DNA of 64,000 bases from Brevundimonas subvibrioides (GTDB lineage: Bacteria > Pseudomonadota > Alphaproteobacteria > Caulobacterales > Caulobacteraceae), in the NCBI RefSeq assembly GCF_027271155.1, contig NZ_CP114542.1, forward strand, positions 620,001 through 684,000, written 5' to 3'. The notes beneath the pieces are model-generated. The model did not search any database and was not told the origin of the DNA. It saw only the letters and a list, made by a program, of their open reading frames with translations. A program made the position numbers and the translations under genes. This document shows positions 27,391 to 36,677 of this stretch, piece after piece; position 1 is the first letter of the stretch, and each line of letters begins with the position of its first letter.

Positions 27391-27715
27391 CACAACGCCC
27401 GTTCGACGTCGGTTTGTCGGGCGTGAGCGTCGCCTTCGGTGTCACGGCACCGGTCGGGGGTCGTCCTGGCGCGGGCAAGGCTGCTGGTCATGCGACAAAG
27501 TCATTAGAACGGTTTTCCCCGCCTTGCCACGGGGCCCGGAGATCCGCGATCCGGACGTCCGGCCGGATTTCTTCTGTAGCTTCAACGCCACGGTCCACAC
27601 GTCGCCTTGGTTCGAGGCAATCGGGGTATCGACCTTGTGCGGCAACGCTGTTATGACGCCCGTTGGCGGTGAGACCGCCGCATTGATCAATTATGGCTGC
27701 GGAGGGCTCACACCC
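27391..27715. other. Intergenic region between legG-like and OmpA-like genes
   Basis: About 325 bp between divergent genes. It must hold the promoters of both, but no -35/-10 pair stood out convincingly. A GGAGGG ribosome-binding site for the OmpA-like gene lies at its right end, 9 bp before the ATG. No conserved small ORF is supported. Confidence 0.5.
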
Positions 27716-28879
27716 ATGCGTTTCAAGACTTTGTTCCTGGCTTCCAGCGCGGCGGCGGCTCTTGCCCTGTCGGCTGGTGCTGCATCGGCTGAGCCGGATG
27801 GCTGGTATGGGGCGGTAGACGCCGGTTACCAGGTCATTGACGACATCAACACCGAGTCTTCGGTGACGGGTCAGAACTTCAATTTTGAAGTGAACGACGG
27901 CTGGGCAGCGTTTGCGCGTCTGGGCTACCGTTTTGACGCCAACTGGCGTGTGGAACTGGAGGGCGGCTATCGCTCGGGCGACATCGGCAAGGTTCGCGCG
28001 GTGTCGGGTTCGAACGGCATCTGCAACCTGACGCCGGCGTCGGGTCCCTGCTTCTCGCCTGCAGGCGACATCGAGTCCGCCACGCTGATGGCCAATGTCA
28101 TCTATGACATCGGTGGCGAGTACTGGGGCATCCGTCCGTTCGTGGGCGTGGGCGTCGGTGTGAACCGCGTCGACACCAGCTTCGTGGGAGCCTATCGCGC
28201 GACCCGTTCGGCGACGGTGGTGGGCGACGATTCGTCGACCAAGTTCGCGGCCCAGGCCATTGCCGGCCTGAGCTATGCCGTGGGTGACCGCGCCAACATC
28301 GACCTGACCTATCGCTATCTGACGGGCGATGCCGAGTTCGCCACCGTGTCGAGCCCGACGTCGTTCAACCAGGGCACGTTCGAAGGCGACTACGACCAGT
28401 CGCACACCCTGACGCTGGGCCTGCGCTATGCGTTCGGTGCCGAAGAAGCGGCCCCGCCGCCGCCTCCGCCCCCGCCGCCGCCGCCTCCGCCCCCGCCGCC
28501 TCCCCCGCCGCCTCCGCCCCCGCCGCCGCCTCCGCCGGCTCCGACGGCGCGTGAGTTCGTGGTCTATTTCGACTGGGATCGTTCGGACCTGACGGCCGAA
28601 GCCCGCTCGGTGGTGACCCAGGCGGCGACCTACGCCAAGTCGGGTCGTCCGACGCGCGTTCTGGTCGTCGGTTACGCCGATACGTCCGGCTCGGCGGCCT
28701 ACAATGTGGGCCTGTCGAACCGTCGTTCGCGCACCGTGGCCGATGCTCTGGTCGCCCAGGGCGTCAACGGCGGCGTGATCGCCCTGGACGGCAAGGGTGA
28801 AACCAACCTGGCCCGTGCGACCGCCGACGGCGTTCGCGAGCCTCTGAACCGTCGCGCCACCATCGGCATCAACTTCTAG
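27716..28879 (+). CDS. OmpA-family outer-membrane protein with poly-proline linker
   Basis: A 387-residue protein from ATG 27716 (GGAGGG upstream). A signal peptide (MRFKTLFLASSAAAALALSA, cleavage near ASA-EP) leads into an 8-stranded beta-barrel like OmpA (VDAGYQVIDD, RVELEGGYRSG, LTLGLRYAFG). A run of 28 prolines follows, then a C-terminal OmpA/MotB peptidoglycan-binding domain: VVYFDWDRSDLT, VVGYADTSGSAAYNVGLSNRR and LNRRATIGINF. Such proteins tie the outer membrane to the peptidoglycan and are abundant. Codon choice looks strongly biased to C-ending codons, as expected for high expression. Two hairpins follow the stop, the second a plausible terminator. Confidence 0.93.
   Translation: MRFKTLFLASSAAAALALSAGAASAEPDGWYGAVDAGYQVIDDINTESSVTGQNFNFEVNDGWAAFARLGYRFDANWRVELEGGYRSGDIGKVRAVSGSNGICNLTPASGPCFSPAGDIESATLMANVIYDIGGEYWGIRPFVGVGVGVNRVDTSFVGAYRATRSATVVGDDSSTKFAAQAIAGLSYAVGDRANIDLTYRYLTGDAEFATVSSPTSFNQGTFEGDYDQSHTLTLGLRYAFGAEEAAPPPPPPPPPPPPPPPPPPPPPPPPPPPPAPTAREFVVYFDWDRSDLTAEARSVVTQAATYAKSGRPTRVLVVGYADTSGSAAYNVGLSNRRSRTVADALVAQGVNGGVIALDGKGETNLARATADGVREPLNRRATIGINF
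28454..28537 (+). repeat. Poly-proline coding tract (28 CCN codons)
   Basis: Twenty-eight consecutive proline codons between the barrel and the peptidoglycan-binding domain of the OmpA-like protein. The DNA is built from near-identical units of the type CCGCCGCCTCCGCCC, so copy number could vary by slippage without changing the frame. Such a run usually needs EF-P for translation. Confidence 0.95.
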
Positions 28880-28894
28880 GACCGCTTCGATGGC

Positions 28895-28924
28895 CCGGCT
28901 CCGGATCTGACGATCCGGGGCCGG
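28895..28924. other. 13-bp stem hairpin after the OmpA-like gene
   Basis: Inverted repeat CCGGCTCCGGATC-TGAC-GATCCGGGGCCGG, 13 pairs with one G-T wobble and a 4-base loop, 15 bp after the stop codon. It lacks a T run, so it may protect the mRNA 3' end rather than terminate transcription on its own. Confidence 0.6.
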
Positions 28925-28970
28925 TCGCCGACGAACGGTTGCCGATGACGCAACACACTCAGCCGCCGAT

Positions 28971-28998
28971 TCTCGAAAGAGGGTCGGCGGCTTTGTTC
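28971..28998 (+). terminator. Probable Rho-independent terminator of the OmpA-like gene
   Basis: Stem AGCCGCCGA (28971-28979) pairs with TCGGCGGCT (28984-28992), followed by TTGTTCT. The 9-bp GC-rich stem and T-rich tail lie about 90 bp after the stop codon. The T run is interrupted by one G, so termination may be partial. Confidence 0.65.
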
Positions 28999-29062
28999 TG
29001 TCCGGGGCCGGACAGGCGGCTGTGGTCGATCCCGGCCGGTTCCGACCGTTCCGTGAAACCTC

Positions 29063-29196
29063 GAGCATGATCGTTGGAGGTGGACCCCCGTCGTGGGTCC
29101 AGCCGAAAGCGTGGATCAGGCTCTCGCCCATCTCTGGAGCCTGATTCACGGCATCGGTGGAATCGCGAAGCGTTTCCCCCTCAGCCGATCAGGCTC
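29063..29196. repeat. 134-bp bipartite palindromic repeat, copy 3
   Basis: Same layout and length as copies 1 and 2. Module A occupies 29063-29123 (GAGCATGATC to GATCAGGCTC); module B occupies 29137-29196 (GAGCCTGATT to GATCAGGCTC). The inner hairpin of module B is mutated on its right arm (GCGTTTCC). It lies between the OmpA terminator and the KpsS-like gene. Confidence 0.88.
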
Positions 29197-29343
29197 TTGC
29201 CGATTGCGCGCGCTTTTTTGGACAAGCCGGTTGATCCGCGCGGTTCCGGGCGCGACAAGGAGACCCATGTCAAAGCGCCGCGCCTCGAGGATCGTGATTC
29301 CGACCGAAGCCGCTTTCGACGTCCGTGCGAGTCACGCCTGAGC

Positions 29344-30951
29344 ATGGCCGACGTCCGCATTCCCTCGCGCCGCGCCGCTCTGCCTGTCGATCGACGCATC
29401 CGCCCGGATCGTCGGGTGGCCGATACCGGTGCCCCCGTCCTCCGGCCACTCCCGGCCCCGATCCCCGTCCCGGCCGCGCGCCACCGGGTCGCGCGCGGCA
29501 GCGCCACCGACCTGTCGTCGCGCCGCTTTCTGATCGTGACCGCGCCGTTCGGTCCGTTCGGCCGGGTGCTGGCGGGCGAGCTGGAGGCGCGGGGGGCCCG
29601 GGTTCTGCGCATGATCTTCAACATCGGCGATCTGGTCTACTGGCGTCGCAAGGGGGGGCTGACCTTCGACGGCGACGTACGCGACTGGCCCGCCCATCTG
29701 GCCGGGCTGGTGGCCACCCATGGCCTGACCGACCTGATCGTGTTCGGCGAGGGCGGCCCCTACAACCAGGCCGTCCTGACCCGCGCCGCCGAACTCAAGG
29801 CCCTGGCGGCGGAGGCCGGTGGCGAGGGACGAGGGACGAGCGACGCCGACCCCATCGACGGGCGTTCTCCCGGCCAGGACGCGATCGACCGCATCACCCG
29901 TGATGGCGACCGCAAAGAGACGTCTCGCCACTCGCCACTCGCCACTCGCCACCCGGACCTCCGCGAGCCGGTCGGTAGCGGTGCGGCGTCAGCCGCCCAC
30001 GACCGCGCTCAGGCAGCGAGGCTCCGCGAGCCGAGCGGTAGCGCCCTCAGAATCTGGGTCCTCGAAAACGGCTACTTCCGGCCGGACTGGATCACGGTCG
30101 AGCAGGACGGGGTCAATGCCCGCTCCGGCCTGGCCCGCCACCGCTCGGCCTATGACCCGCCCATTCCCGAGATCGTCCCGGCCCGGCCGGTGGGGCGCGC
30201 CCTGCCGCACCATGTGGCCAACATCAGCTGGTATCACTTCCTGCAGTTCCTGGTCCGGCCGTTCGCCTTCCGGCACTATGCCCAGCCCTATACGACCCCG
30301 GCCTGGCTGCAGTGCGCCAGCCATATCCGGCGCTACTTCGGCCTGATGCTGCGGTCCTCACATGAGGCCGATGCCCGGGTGATCCGGGCCCGCGGGCCCT
30401 TCTTCATCGCCTGTCTGCAGCGCGAGGGCGACGCCCAGCTGCTGCGCTACTCCCACTATGCCGACAACACCGCCTTCCTCGCCGAGGTCCTGACCTCCTT
30501 CGCCGGACATGCGCCCGCCGACGCCCGGCTGGTGGTCAAGAACCATCCGCTGGATCCCGGCCTGGTCGACCTGCGCCGCATGACCCGGGTCCTGGCCATC
30601 GAGCGCGGCATCGCCGATCGCGTCGACTTCATCGACGGCGGAAACCTGGCCCAGCTGTGCCGCGCCTCCAACGGCATGGTGGTCAACAACTCATCGGCCG
30701 CCCTGTCGGCCCTGGGCTTCAAAACACCCGTCAAGGTCCTCGGACAGGCCTTCTTCGACTTCGACGGCCTCACCGACCAGCAAACCATCGACGCCTTCTG
30801 GACCAACCCCAGAACCCCCGACCCCGACCTGTTCATCCGCTTCCGGGCCCACGTCATCCAGCAGACACAGGTCAACGGAAACTACCACGAACCCAAGGCC
30901 CTCTCACCCACCGCAAAAGCCGTCGCAAACCGATTCCAGGACGCAGGGTAG
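29344..30951 (+). CDS. KpsS-like capsule polysaccharide synthesis protein with an in-frame insertion
   Basis: A 535-residue protein of the capsule-synthesis (KpsS/KpsC, beta-Kdo transferase-related) type. ATG 29344 is the likely start; the open frame continues upstream through a repeat and was not used. Residues about 60-160 match the N-terminal KpsS region (RRFLIVTAPFGPFGRVLAGE, IFNIGDLVYWR, IVFGEGGPYN). After residue 160 an Arg/Ser/Asp-rich low-complexity stretch (about 160-237) interrupts the fold. It then resumes with WVLENGYFRPDWITVE, NISWYHFLQF, HYADNTAFL, VVKNHPLDPG and VNNSSAALSALGFKTPVKVLG. KpsS-type enzymes build the Kdo-lipid linker of ABC-dependent capsules, which fits the kpsMET genes in the window. 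The insertion may or may not allow function. Confidence 0.82.
   Translation: MADVRIPSRRAALPVDRRIRPDRRVADTGAPVLRPLPAPIPVPAARHRVARGSATDLSSRRFLIVTAPFGPFGRVLAGELEARGARVLRMIFNIGDLVYWRRKGGLTFDGDVRDWPAHLAGLVATHGLTDLIVFGEGGPYNQAVLTRAAELKALAAEAGGEGRGTSDADPIDGRSPGQDAIDRITRDGDRKETSRHSPLATRHPDLREPVGSGAASAAHDRAQAARLREPSGSALRIWVLENGYFRPDWITVEQDGVNARSGLARHRSAYDPPIPEIVPARPVGRALPHHVANISWYHFLQFLVRPFAFRHYAQPYTTPAWLQCASHIRRYFGLMLRSSHEADARVIRARGPFFIACLQREGDAQLLRYSHYADNTAFLAEVLTSFAGHAPADARLVVKNHPLDPGLVDLRRMTRVLAIERGIADRVDFIDGGNLAQLCRASNGMVVNNSSAALSALGFKTPVKVLGQAFFDFDGLTDQQTIDAFWTNPRTPDPDLFIRFRAHVIQQTQVNGNYHEPKALSPTAKAVANRFQDAG
29819..30043 (+). repeat. Repeat-rich in-frame insertion inside the KpsS-like gene
   Basis: The left edge has tandem 7-mers of the form GGCGAGG/GACGAGG (29819-29843). 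Four exact copies of CTCGCCA lie at 29924-29951, in inverted orientation to the left array. A 22-bp direct repeat CTCCGCGAGCCG-n-CGGTAGCG lies at 29959-29980 and 30022-30043 with two differences. The block adds about 75 codons without a stop and separates two halves of a conserved domain, which suggests a mobile or palindromic element read through in frame. Confidence 0.7.
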
Positions 30952-31045
30952 GCACAACAATCAATCGCCGGCGTGGCGATGTATCCCGTGGCGGGTGCCA
31001 GGCGTATCGGGTTCAATCCATTCGGCCTTTCCGGAGTATTCGCCC

Positions 31046-31672
31046 ATGTCCGCCCTGACCCGATTCGCCGTCGCCGCCACCGTTCTGCTGGGGGCGTGTT
31101 CGCAGGGCGAGCCGGCGGGCGCCCAGCCGCCGGTCGTCCAGACCGGGCCGGACAGCGGCCGACGCGAGGTTGCGGTCTTCGCCGGGGGCTGCTTCTGGTC
31201 GGTGGAATCGAACTTCGAACACATGCCGGGCGTGGTCTCGGCCGTGTCGGGCTATGCGGGCGGCACTTCCCCGAACCCGACCTATGAAGCGGTGTCGCGC
31301 GGCAATGACTATGTCGAGGCGGTGCAGGTGACCTATGATCCGGCGCGCATTTCCTATCGCCAGCTGGTCGACCGGTTCTGGCGCACGATCGATCCGACCG
31401 ATGCCAACGGCCAGTTCTGCGACACCGGACCGGCCTATGGCACCGCCGTCTTCGCCACACCGTCCCAGCGGCCGATCGCCGACGCCTCCCGTGCCGCCGC
31501 TGTCGCCGTGATCGGGGCGCGCCGGTTCACCACGCCGGTGCGCGCGGCCGGGCGCTTCTGGCCGGCGGAGGCCTATCACCAGGACTTCGCACGGCTGAAC
31601 CCGGTGAGATACGGCGGCTACAGCCGGTTCTGCGGCCGCGCGGCGCGACTGCGGGCGGTCTGGGGCGGCTGA
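31046..31672 (+). CDS. msrA: Peptide-methionine (S)-S-oxide reductase, lipoprotein form
   Basis: A 208-residue enzyme that reduces methionine-S-sulfoxide in proteins. ATG 31046 begins a lipoprotein signal peptide (MSALTRFAVAATVLLGACS) with lipobox LLGAC, so the enzyme should sit on the periplasmic side of a membrane. The catalytic motif is GGCFWSVE, followed by VVSAVSGYAGG, VEAVQVTYDP, FWRTIDPTDANGQFCD and AYHQDFARLNP. GCFWS replaces the more common GCFWG or GCFWC, and the usual QYRS segment is AYGT here. Two extra cysteines (in QFCDTG and RFCGRA) could act in recycling. It stands alone, with no msrB beside it. Confidence 0.88.
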   Translation: MSALTRFAVAATVLLGACSQGEPAGAQPPVVQTGPDSGRREVAVFAGGCFWSVESNFEHMPGVVSAVSGYAGGTSPNPTYEAVSRGNDYVEAVQVTYDPARISYRQLVDRFWRTIDPTDANGQFCDTGPAYGTAVFATPSQRPIADASRAAAVAVIGARRFTTPVRAAGRFWPAEAYHQDFARLNPVRYGGYSRFCGRAARLRAVWGG

Positions 31673-31848
31673 TACACCCCCGGGCCAGCGAGTGTGGCCT
31701 GCGGGCCACCCCCGGCCGCTGTCACACGTTCGTCATATCACTGTCGTCCGACGTTCTGACTTGGGTCGTAGAGGGGGCGGGATTTAGTCCGATGCGGCCG
31801 ATCCGGCTGCTTTTCGCGCCGCACAGTGGCATTCTCTGGGGATAGACA

Positions 31849-34365
31849 ATGAACTTTCGCACTCGCGTGCTCTGGGCGACGACCGCCCTCGTCGGCGGCA
31901 TGGTCCTGGCCGGCGCCGCTTCGGCCCAATCGACCGGTACCGAAGCGACCGAAGTCGAGGAGGTCGTGGTCACGGGCACTCGTGGACCGGTGACGTCCGG
32001 CGTGGCCGTTGCCGAAACCGTTGCCAAGACGCGCAACACCGTCAATCAGCAGTTCATCTCGACCCAGCAGGCCGGTCAGACCATCCTGCAGACGCTGAAC
32101 CTGACGCCGGGCCTCAGCTTCGCCAACGCCGACCCCTACGGCTCCTCCGGCGGCAACATCCGCCTGCGCGGCTTTGACGGCAACCGGGTGTCGCTGACCT
32201 TCGACGGCATTCCGCTGAACGACACCGGCAACTACGCCACCTACACGAACCAGCAGCTGGACCCGGAACTGATCGAGCGCGCCTCGGTCAACACCGGCTC
32301 CACCGACGTCGACAGCCCCACGGCCTCGGCGACCGGCGGCGTCATCAACTACACGGTTCGCCGTCCCGCCAGCGAATTCGGCGGCTGGGTCAAGGGTTCG
32401 CTGGGCGATTTCAACTATCGCCGCATCATGGGTCTGATCGACACCGGCGAGATCGGCCCCTGGGGCACCGCGGCCTGGTTCTCTGCTTCCTATCAGAACT
32501 ACGACAAGTTCAAGGGTATCGGCGAACTTGAGAAGATCCAGTACAACGCCCGTATCTACCAGCCGCTGGGCAGCAACGGCGACTTCATCTCGCTCGCGGG
32601 ACACTACAACGAGAACCGCAACAACAACTACAATGGTCCGAACCTCGGCACCTCGACGGGCTTCTGCGACGTCGCCCGGACCCAGGTGTGTATCGATCAG
32701 GTCAACGATCCGGCGAATCCCTTCGGCTGGAACATCGACTTCGACCGTACCTACACGGCGCCGACGTTCCGCAACGGCGTGGCCGACAACGATGCGAACG
32801 GTACCGGATACTGGGGTCTGCGGATCAACCCGTCGAACACCGGCAACGTGCGCGGCAACTCACGCTTCACGCTCGGCCACGGCCTGACGCTGACGGTTGA
32901 CCCCTCGTTCCAGTACACCCTGGCTGACGGCGGCACCCAGCAAGCCGTGCTGTCCGAAACCGACCAGCTGCTTCGCGGCACCAATACGACCGGTGGCGTT
33001 GACCTGAACGGCGACGGCGACACCCTGGACCGTGTGCGTGTCATGACGCCGTCGATCACGAACACGCATCGCTATGGCCTCAACTCCTCGCTGATCTGGG
33101 ATCTCAACGAGAGCCATCGTCTTCGCGTCGCCTATGCCCTGGATTACGGCCGTCACCGCCAGACGGGCAACTACGGGTTCGTGGACTTCTCCAACCCGTC
33201 CGCCCCGACGTTCGTGGACCCCTTCGGCGGGCGCAACGAAGAGGGCAATCGCGTCGTCAACCTCGACGGCTACGCCCTTCAGGCCCGCGACCGCAAGTCG
33301 ATCGCCGAGCTTAACCAGGTCTCGCTGGAATATCGCGGCCGCTTCCTTCAGGACGCGCTGACGGTGAGCATCGGCGTTCGCGCGCCCTACTTCACCCGGG
33401 ACCTGAACCAGAACTGCTTCTCGCAGAACTCCTCCTCGAACGTGCTCTGCACGTCGGAAGTGCCGAACGCGACGCTTGCCAACGGCAACGTGACCTTCGC
33501 GGGCCGTGGTGTGACCCAGTACATCCGTCCCTATTCGCTGACCCGGAAGTACGACGACATTCTGCCGAACGTCGGTGCGACCTATCGTTTCGGCGAAGGT
33601 CAGTCGATCTATGGCAGCTATTCGGAATCCCTGTCCGCTCCGCGGACCGACAGCCTCTACACCGTCCGCAGGCTTGCGGATGGTTCGATCGGCAACCCCG
33701 GCGTGCAGCCGGAGACGTCGAAGAACTATGACCTGGGCTATCGCTACACGGCGTCGAGCCTGATCGTTCAGGCTTCGGTTTTCTACAACGAGTTCGACAA
33801 CCGGATCGTCTCGACCTACGACCCCGACCTCGACACCTTCGTCGATCGCAACGTGGGTTCTGTCCGCTCGCAGGGTGCCGAGTTCTCGGCAGGCTGGGAA
33901 CCGGTTGAAAACCTGAACCTGTATGCCACGGCCTCGTTCCTCGACAGCGAGCTTCAGGACAACTACGTCTTCAACGCGGCCGGTAACCTGCTGATGACGG
34001 CGGGCAAGAAGCAGGTCGAGAGCCCCGAACAGATGTACTCGGCGCGCGCCAGCTACAAGTTCAACGATGTGTTCGCGGCCGGGATTCAGGCCAAATACAC
34101 CGGCGAACGCTGGGTGACCGACGTCAATGATCTGAAGGTCGATGCCTTCACGGTTGTCGATCTGGATGCCCGCATCGACTTCGCAACCTTCGGACTGGAC
34201 GGCACCTACCTTCAACTCAACGTGAGCAACCTGCTCGACGAGCAATACTACAGCACGCTGGGTACCGGCGCTTCGTCGACCCCGGGCGAACTGGGCTACG
34301 GTCGTCGCTTCGCCGGTGTCGGTTCGCCGCGAACGGTTTCGGCTTCGCTGCGTTACGCCTTCTAG
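31849..34365 (+). CDS. TonB-dependent outer-membrane receptor
   Basis: An 838-residue receptor from ATG 31849 with GGGGAT upstream. The signal peptide ends near ASAQS. The TonB box and early plug carry EVEEVVVTGTRGP, then the plug with ILQTLNLTPGLSF, NIRLRGFDGNRVSLTFDGIP and ATGGVINYTVRRP. The remainder is a 22-strand barrel ending in VSASLRYAF with the terminal aromatic residue. It actively imports a ligand across the outer membrane with energy from TonB-ExbBD. No ligand-specific neighbour is present (the next genes make polyamines), so the substrate is unknown. The gene is monocistronic, with a strong terminator right after it. Confidence 0.92.
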   Translation: MNFRTRVLWATTALVGGMVLAGAASAQSTGTEATEVEEVVVTGTRGPVTSGVAVAETVAKTRNTVNQQFISTQQAGQTILQTLNLTPGLSFANADPYGSSGGNIRLRGFDGNRVSLTFDGIPLNDTGNYATYTNQQLDPELIERASVNTGSTDVDSPTASATGGVINYTVRRPASEFGGWVKGSLGDFNYRRIMGLIDTGEIGPWGTAAWFSASYQNYDKFKGIGELEKIQYNARIYQPLGSNGDFISLAGHYNENRNNNYNGPNLGTSTGFCDVARTQVCIDQVNDPANPFGWNIDFDRTYTAPTFRNGVADNDANGTGYWGLRINPSNTGNVRGNSRFTLGHGLTLTVDPSFQYTLADGGTQQAVLSETDQLLRGTNTTGGVDLNGDGDTLDRVRVMTPSITNTHRYGLNSSLIWDLNESHRLRVAYALDYGRHRQTGNYGFVDFSNPSAPTFVDPFGGRNEEGNRVVNLDGYALQARDRKSIAELNQVSLEYRGRFLQDALTVSIGVRAPYFTRDLNQNCFSQNSSSNVLCTSEVPNATLANGNVTFAGRGVTQYIRPYSLTRKYDDILPNVGATYRFGEGQSIYGSYSESLSAPRTDSLYTVRRLADGSIGNPGVQPETSKNYDLGYRYTASSLIVQASVFYNEFDNRIVSTYDPDLDTFVDRNVGSVRSQGAEFSAGWEPVENLNLYATASFLDSELQDNYVFNAAGNLLMTAGKKQVESPEQMYSARASYKFNDVFAAGIQAKYTGERWVTDVNDLKVDAFTVVDLDARIDFATFGLDGTYLQLNVSNLLDEQYYSTLGTGASSTPGELGYGRRFAGVGSPRTVSASLRYAF

Positions 34366-34387
34366 TCGAGACCCGATCAGACAACGG

Positions 34388-34419
34388 AAAGGGCGACCCC
34401 TGGTGGGTCGCCCTTTTTT
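34388..34419 (+). terminator. Rho-independent terminator after the TonB receptor
   Basis: Stem AAAGGGCGACCC (34388-34399), loop CTGGT, stem GGGTCGCCCTTT, then further Ts. The 12-bp perfect stem and T tract form the clearest intrinsic terminator in the window, starting 23 bp after the receptor stop codon. Confidence 0.92.
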
Positions 34420-34455
34420 GTTTTGCGCCCGGCGACGTTGATTCGACGGGGCTTC

Positions 34456-35507
34456 ATGCTTACCTGCCGCCGCCTTCCACGTTCCAGATCGAGAGACCGA
34501 GCCATCCCAAGCCACCGCCCAATCCCCGCCGAATGGTCGCCCCACCGGGCGATGTGGGTCGGATGGCCCAGTCATGCGGACCTGTGGGAGGATAACCTCG
34601 CCCCGGCCCAGGCGGAGGTGGAGGCCCTGGTGCGGGCCCTCGTCGGACCGGGGCGTGAGCAGGTGAAGTTGATGATCGGTAACGACGAGGCCCTGGCAGA
34701 CGCACAGGCCCGGTTCGGCGGCGTGGCGAATGTCGAGGTCGTGGCCGGTCGGTTCGGCGATATCTGGCTGAGGGACACCGGGCCGATCTTCGGTGCGGGC
34801 TCGACGCGGGCCGCCGCCTTCCGCTTCAACGGCTGGGGCGGGAAATACGACCTGCCCCACGACGACACGGTGGCGGGACAGATCGGCGCGGCGTCCGGCG
34901 TTCCGCTGGACCGCCACGATTTCGTGCTGGAGGGCGGGGCGCTGGATCACGACGGCGCGGGCACCATCCTGACCACGCGCCAGTGTCTGCTGAACCCCAA
35001 TCGCAACCCCGGCTGGACCGGGGCGGCGGCCGAGGCGGCGCTCGCAGAGGCTCTCGGGGCCCGCAAGGTCGTCTGGCTGGGCGACGGCCTGCTGAACGAC
35101 CACACCGACGGCCATGTCGACAATCTGGCCCGCTTCGTCGCCCCCGGCGTCGTCGCCCTGCCCATGGCCTTCGGGCGCAACGATCCGAACGACGACGTCT
35201 TCGACGCCGCCGCCGCCGCCCTCTCGGCCGCGACCGATGCCGAAGGCCGCCCCCTGACGCTGCTGCGCCTCCCGTCCCCCGGCTTCGTCGGTGACGAGGA
35301 CGAGCGCCCGGTGCCGGCCAGCCACATGAATTTCCTGATCGCCAACGGCGCGGTCATCGTCCCGACCTATGGCAATGCCACGGCCGCGCGCCTGGCCTGC
35401 GAGGGTCTGGCGACCGTCTTCCCGGACCGCGAGATCATCCCGTTGCCGTCCACCGCCATCCTGTCGGGCGGCGGCTCCTTCCACTGCATCACCCAGCAGG
35501 AGCCGGA

Positions 35508-35511
<4 letters not shown>
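34456..35511 (+). CDS. aguA: Agmatine deiminase
   Basis: A 351-residue enzyme that hydrolyses agmatine to N-carbamoylputrescine and ammonia. The fold is the guanidino-group-modifying pentein, with WLRDTGPIF (substrate Asp), LNDHTDGHVDN (catalytic His and Asp) and the nucleophile Cys in SGGGSFHCITQQEP near the C-terminus. ATG 34456 is the only ATG ahead of the conserved IPAEWSPHRAMWVGWPSH; an upstream TTG overlaps the tail of the terminator. The stop overlaps aguB by 4 bp (ATGA). Together they convert arginine-derived agmatine to putrescine, but no arginine decarboxylase gene is seen here. Confidence 0.94.
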
Positions 35512-36380
<869 letters not shown>

Positions 36381-36677
36381 GGCAATCGGCGCTTCCGTTG
36401 ACGCATGGGCGTCCAGCGAGACGGGTTCATCACAGCGCGCACAACGGGCCACAGCGAACACGACGGGATCGAGTCCGTGGTGCCATCGCCTTTCGCTTCC
36501 GTCAGGCTCGATTTTTCGTCGAAGGGAGGATCGGCGGCAAAGCCGCCCTTGTCTCGTATCAATGCCGGGAAGGATCGACAAACGCGACAACCGCCCGGTT
36601 CCGTCGTGTCCGCTGTGACTTCGTTGTGCTCGTCGTGATGAACCTTCCGACCCGCGCTAACTTAGCCGACGAACGGT
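36381..36677. other. Intergenic region after aguB
   Basis: About 297 bp between convergent genes. It contains a short hairpin GGCGGC-AAA-GCCGCC at 36531-36545 and repeat-like G+C-rich sequence. A possible 61-codon minus-strand frame here has no start context or recognisable family, so I read the region as non-coding. Confidence 0.5.

Noticed and set aside
32860-35484. Long minus-strand frame opposite the TonB receptor and aguA
   Set aside because: Antisense shadow covering two well-supported plus-strand genes and a terminator.
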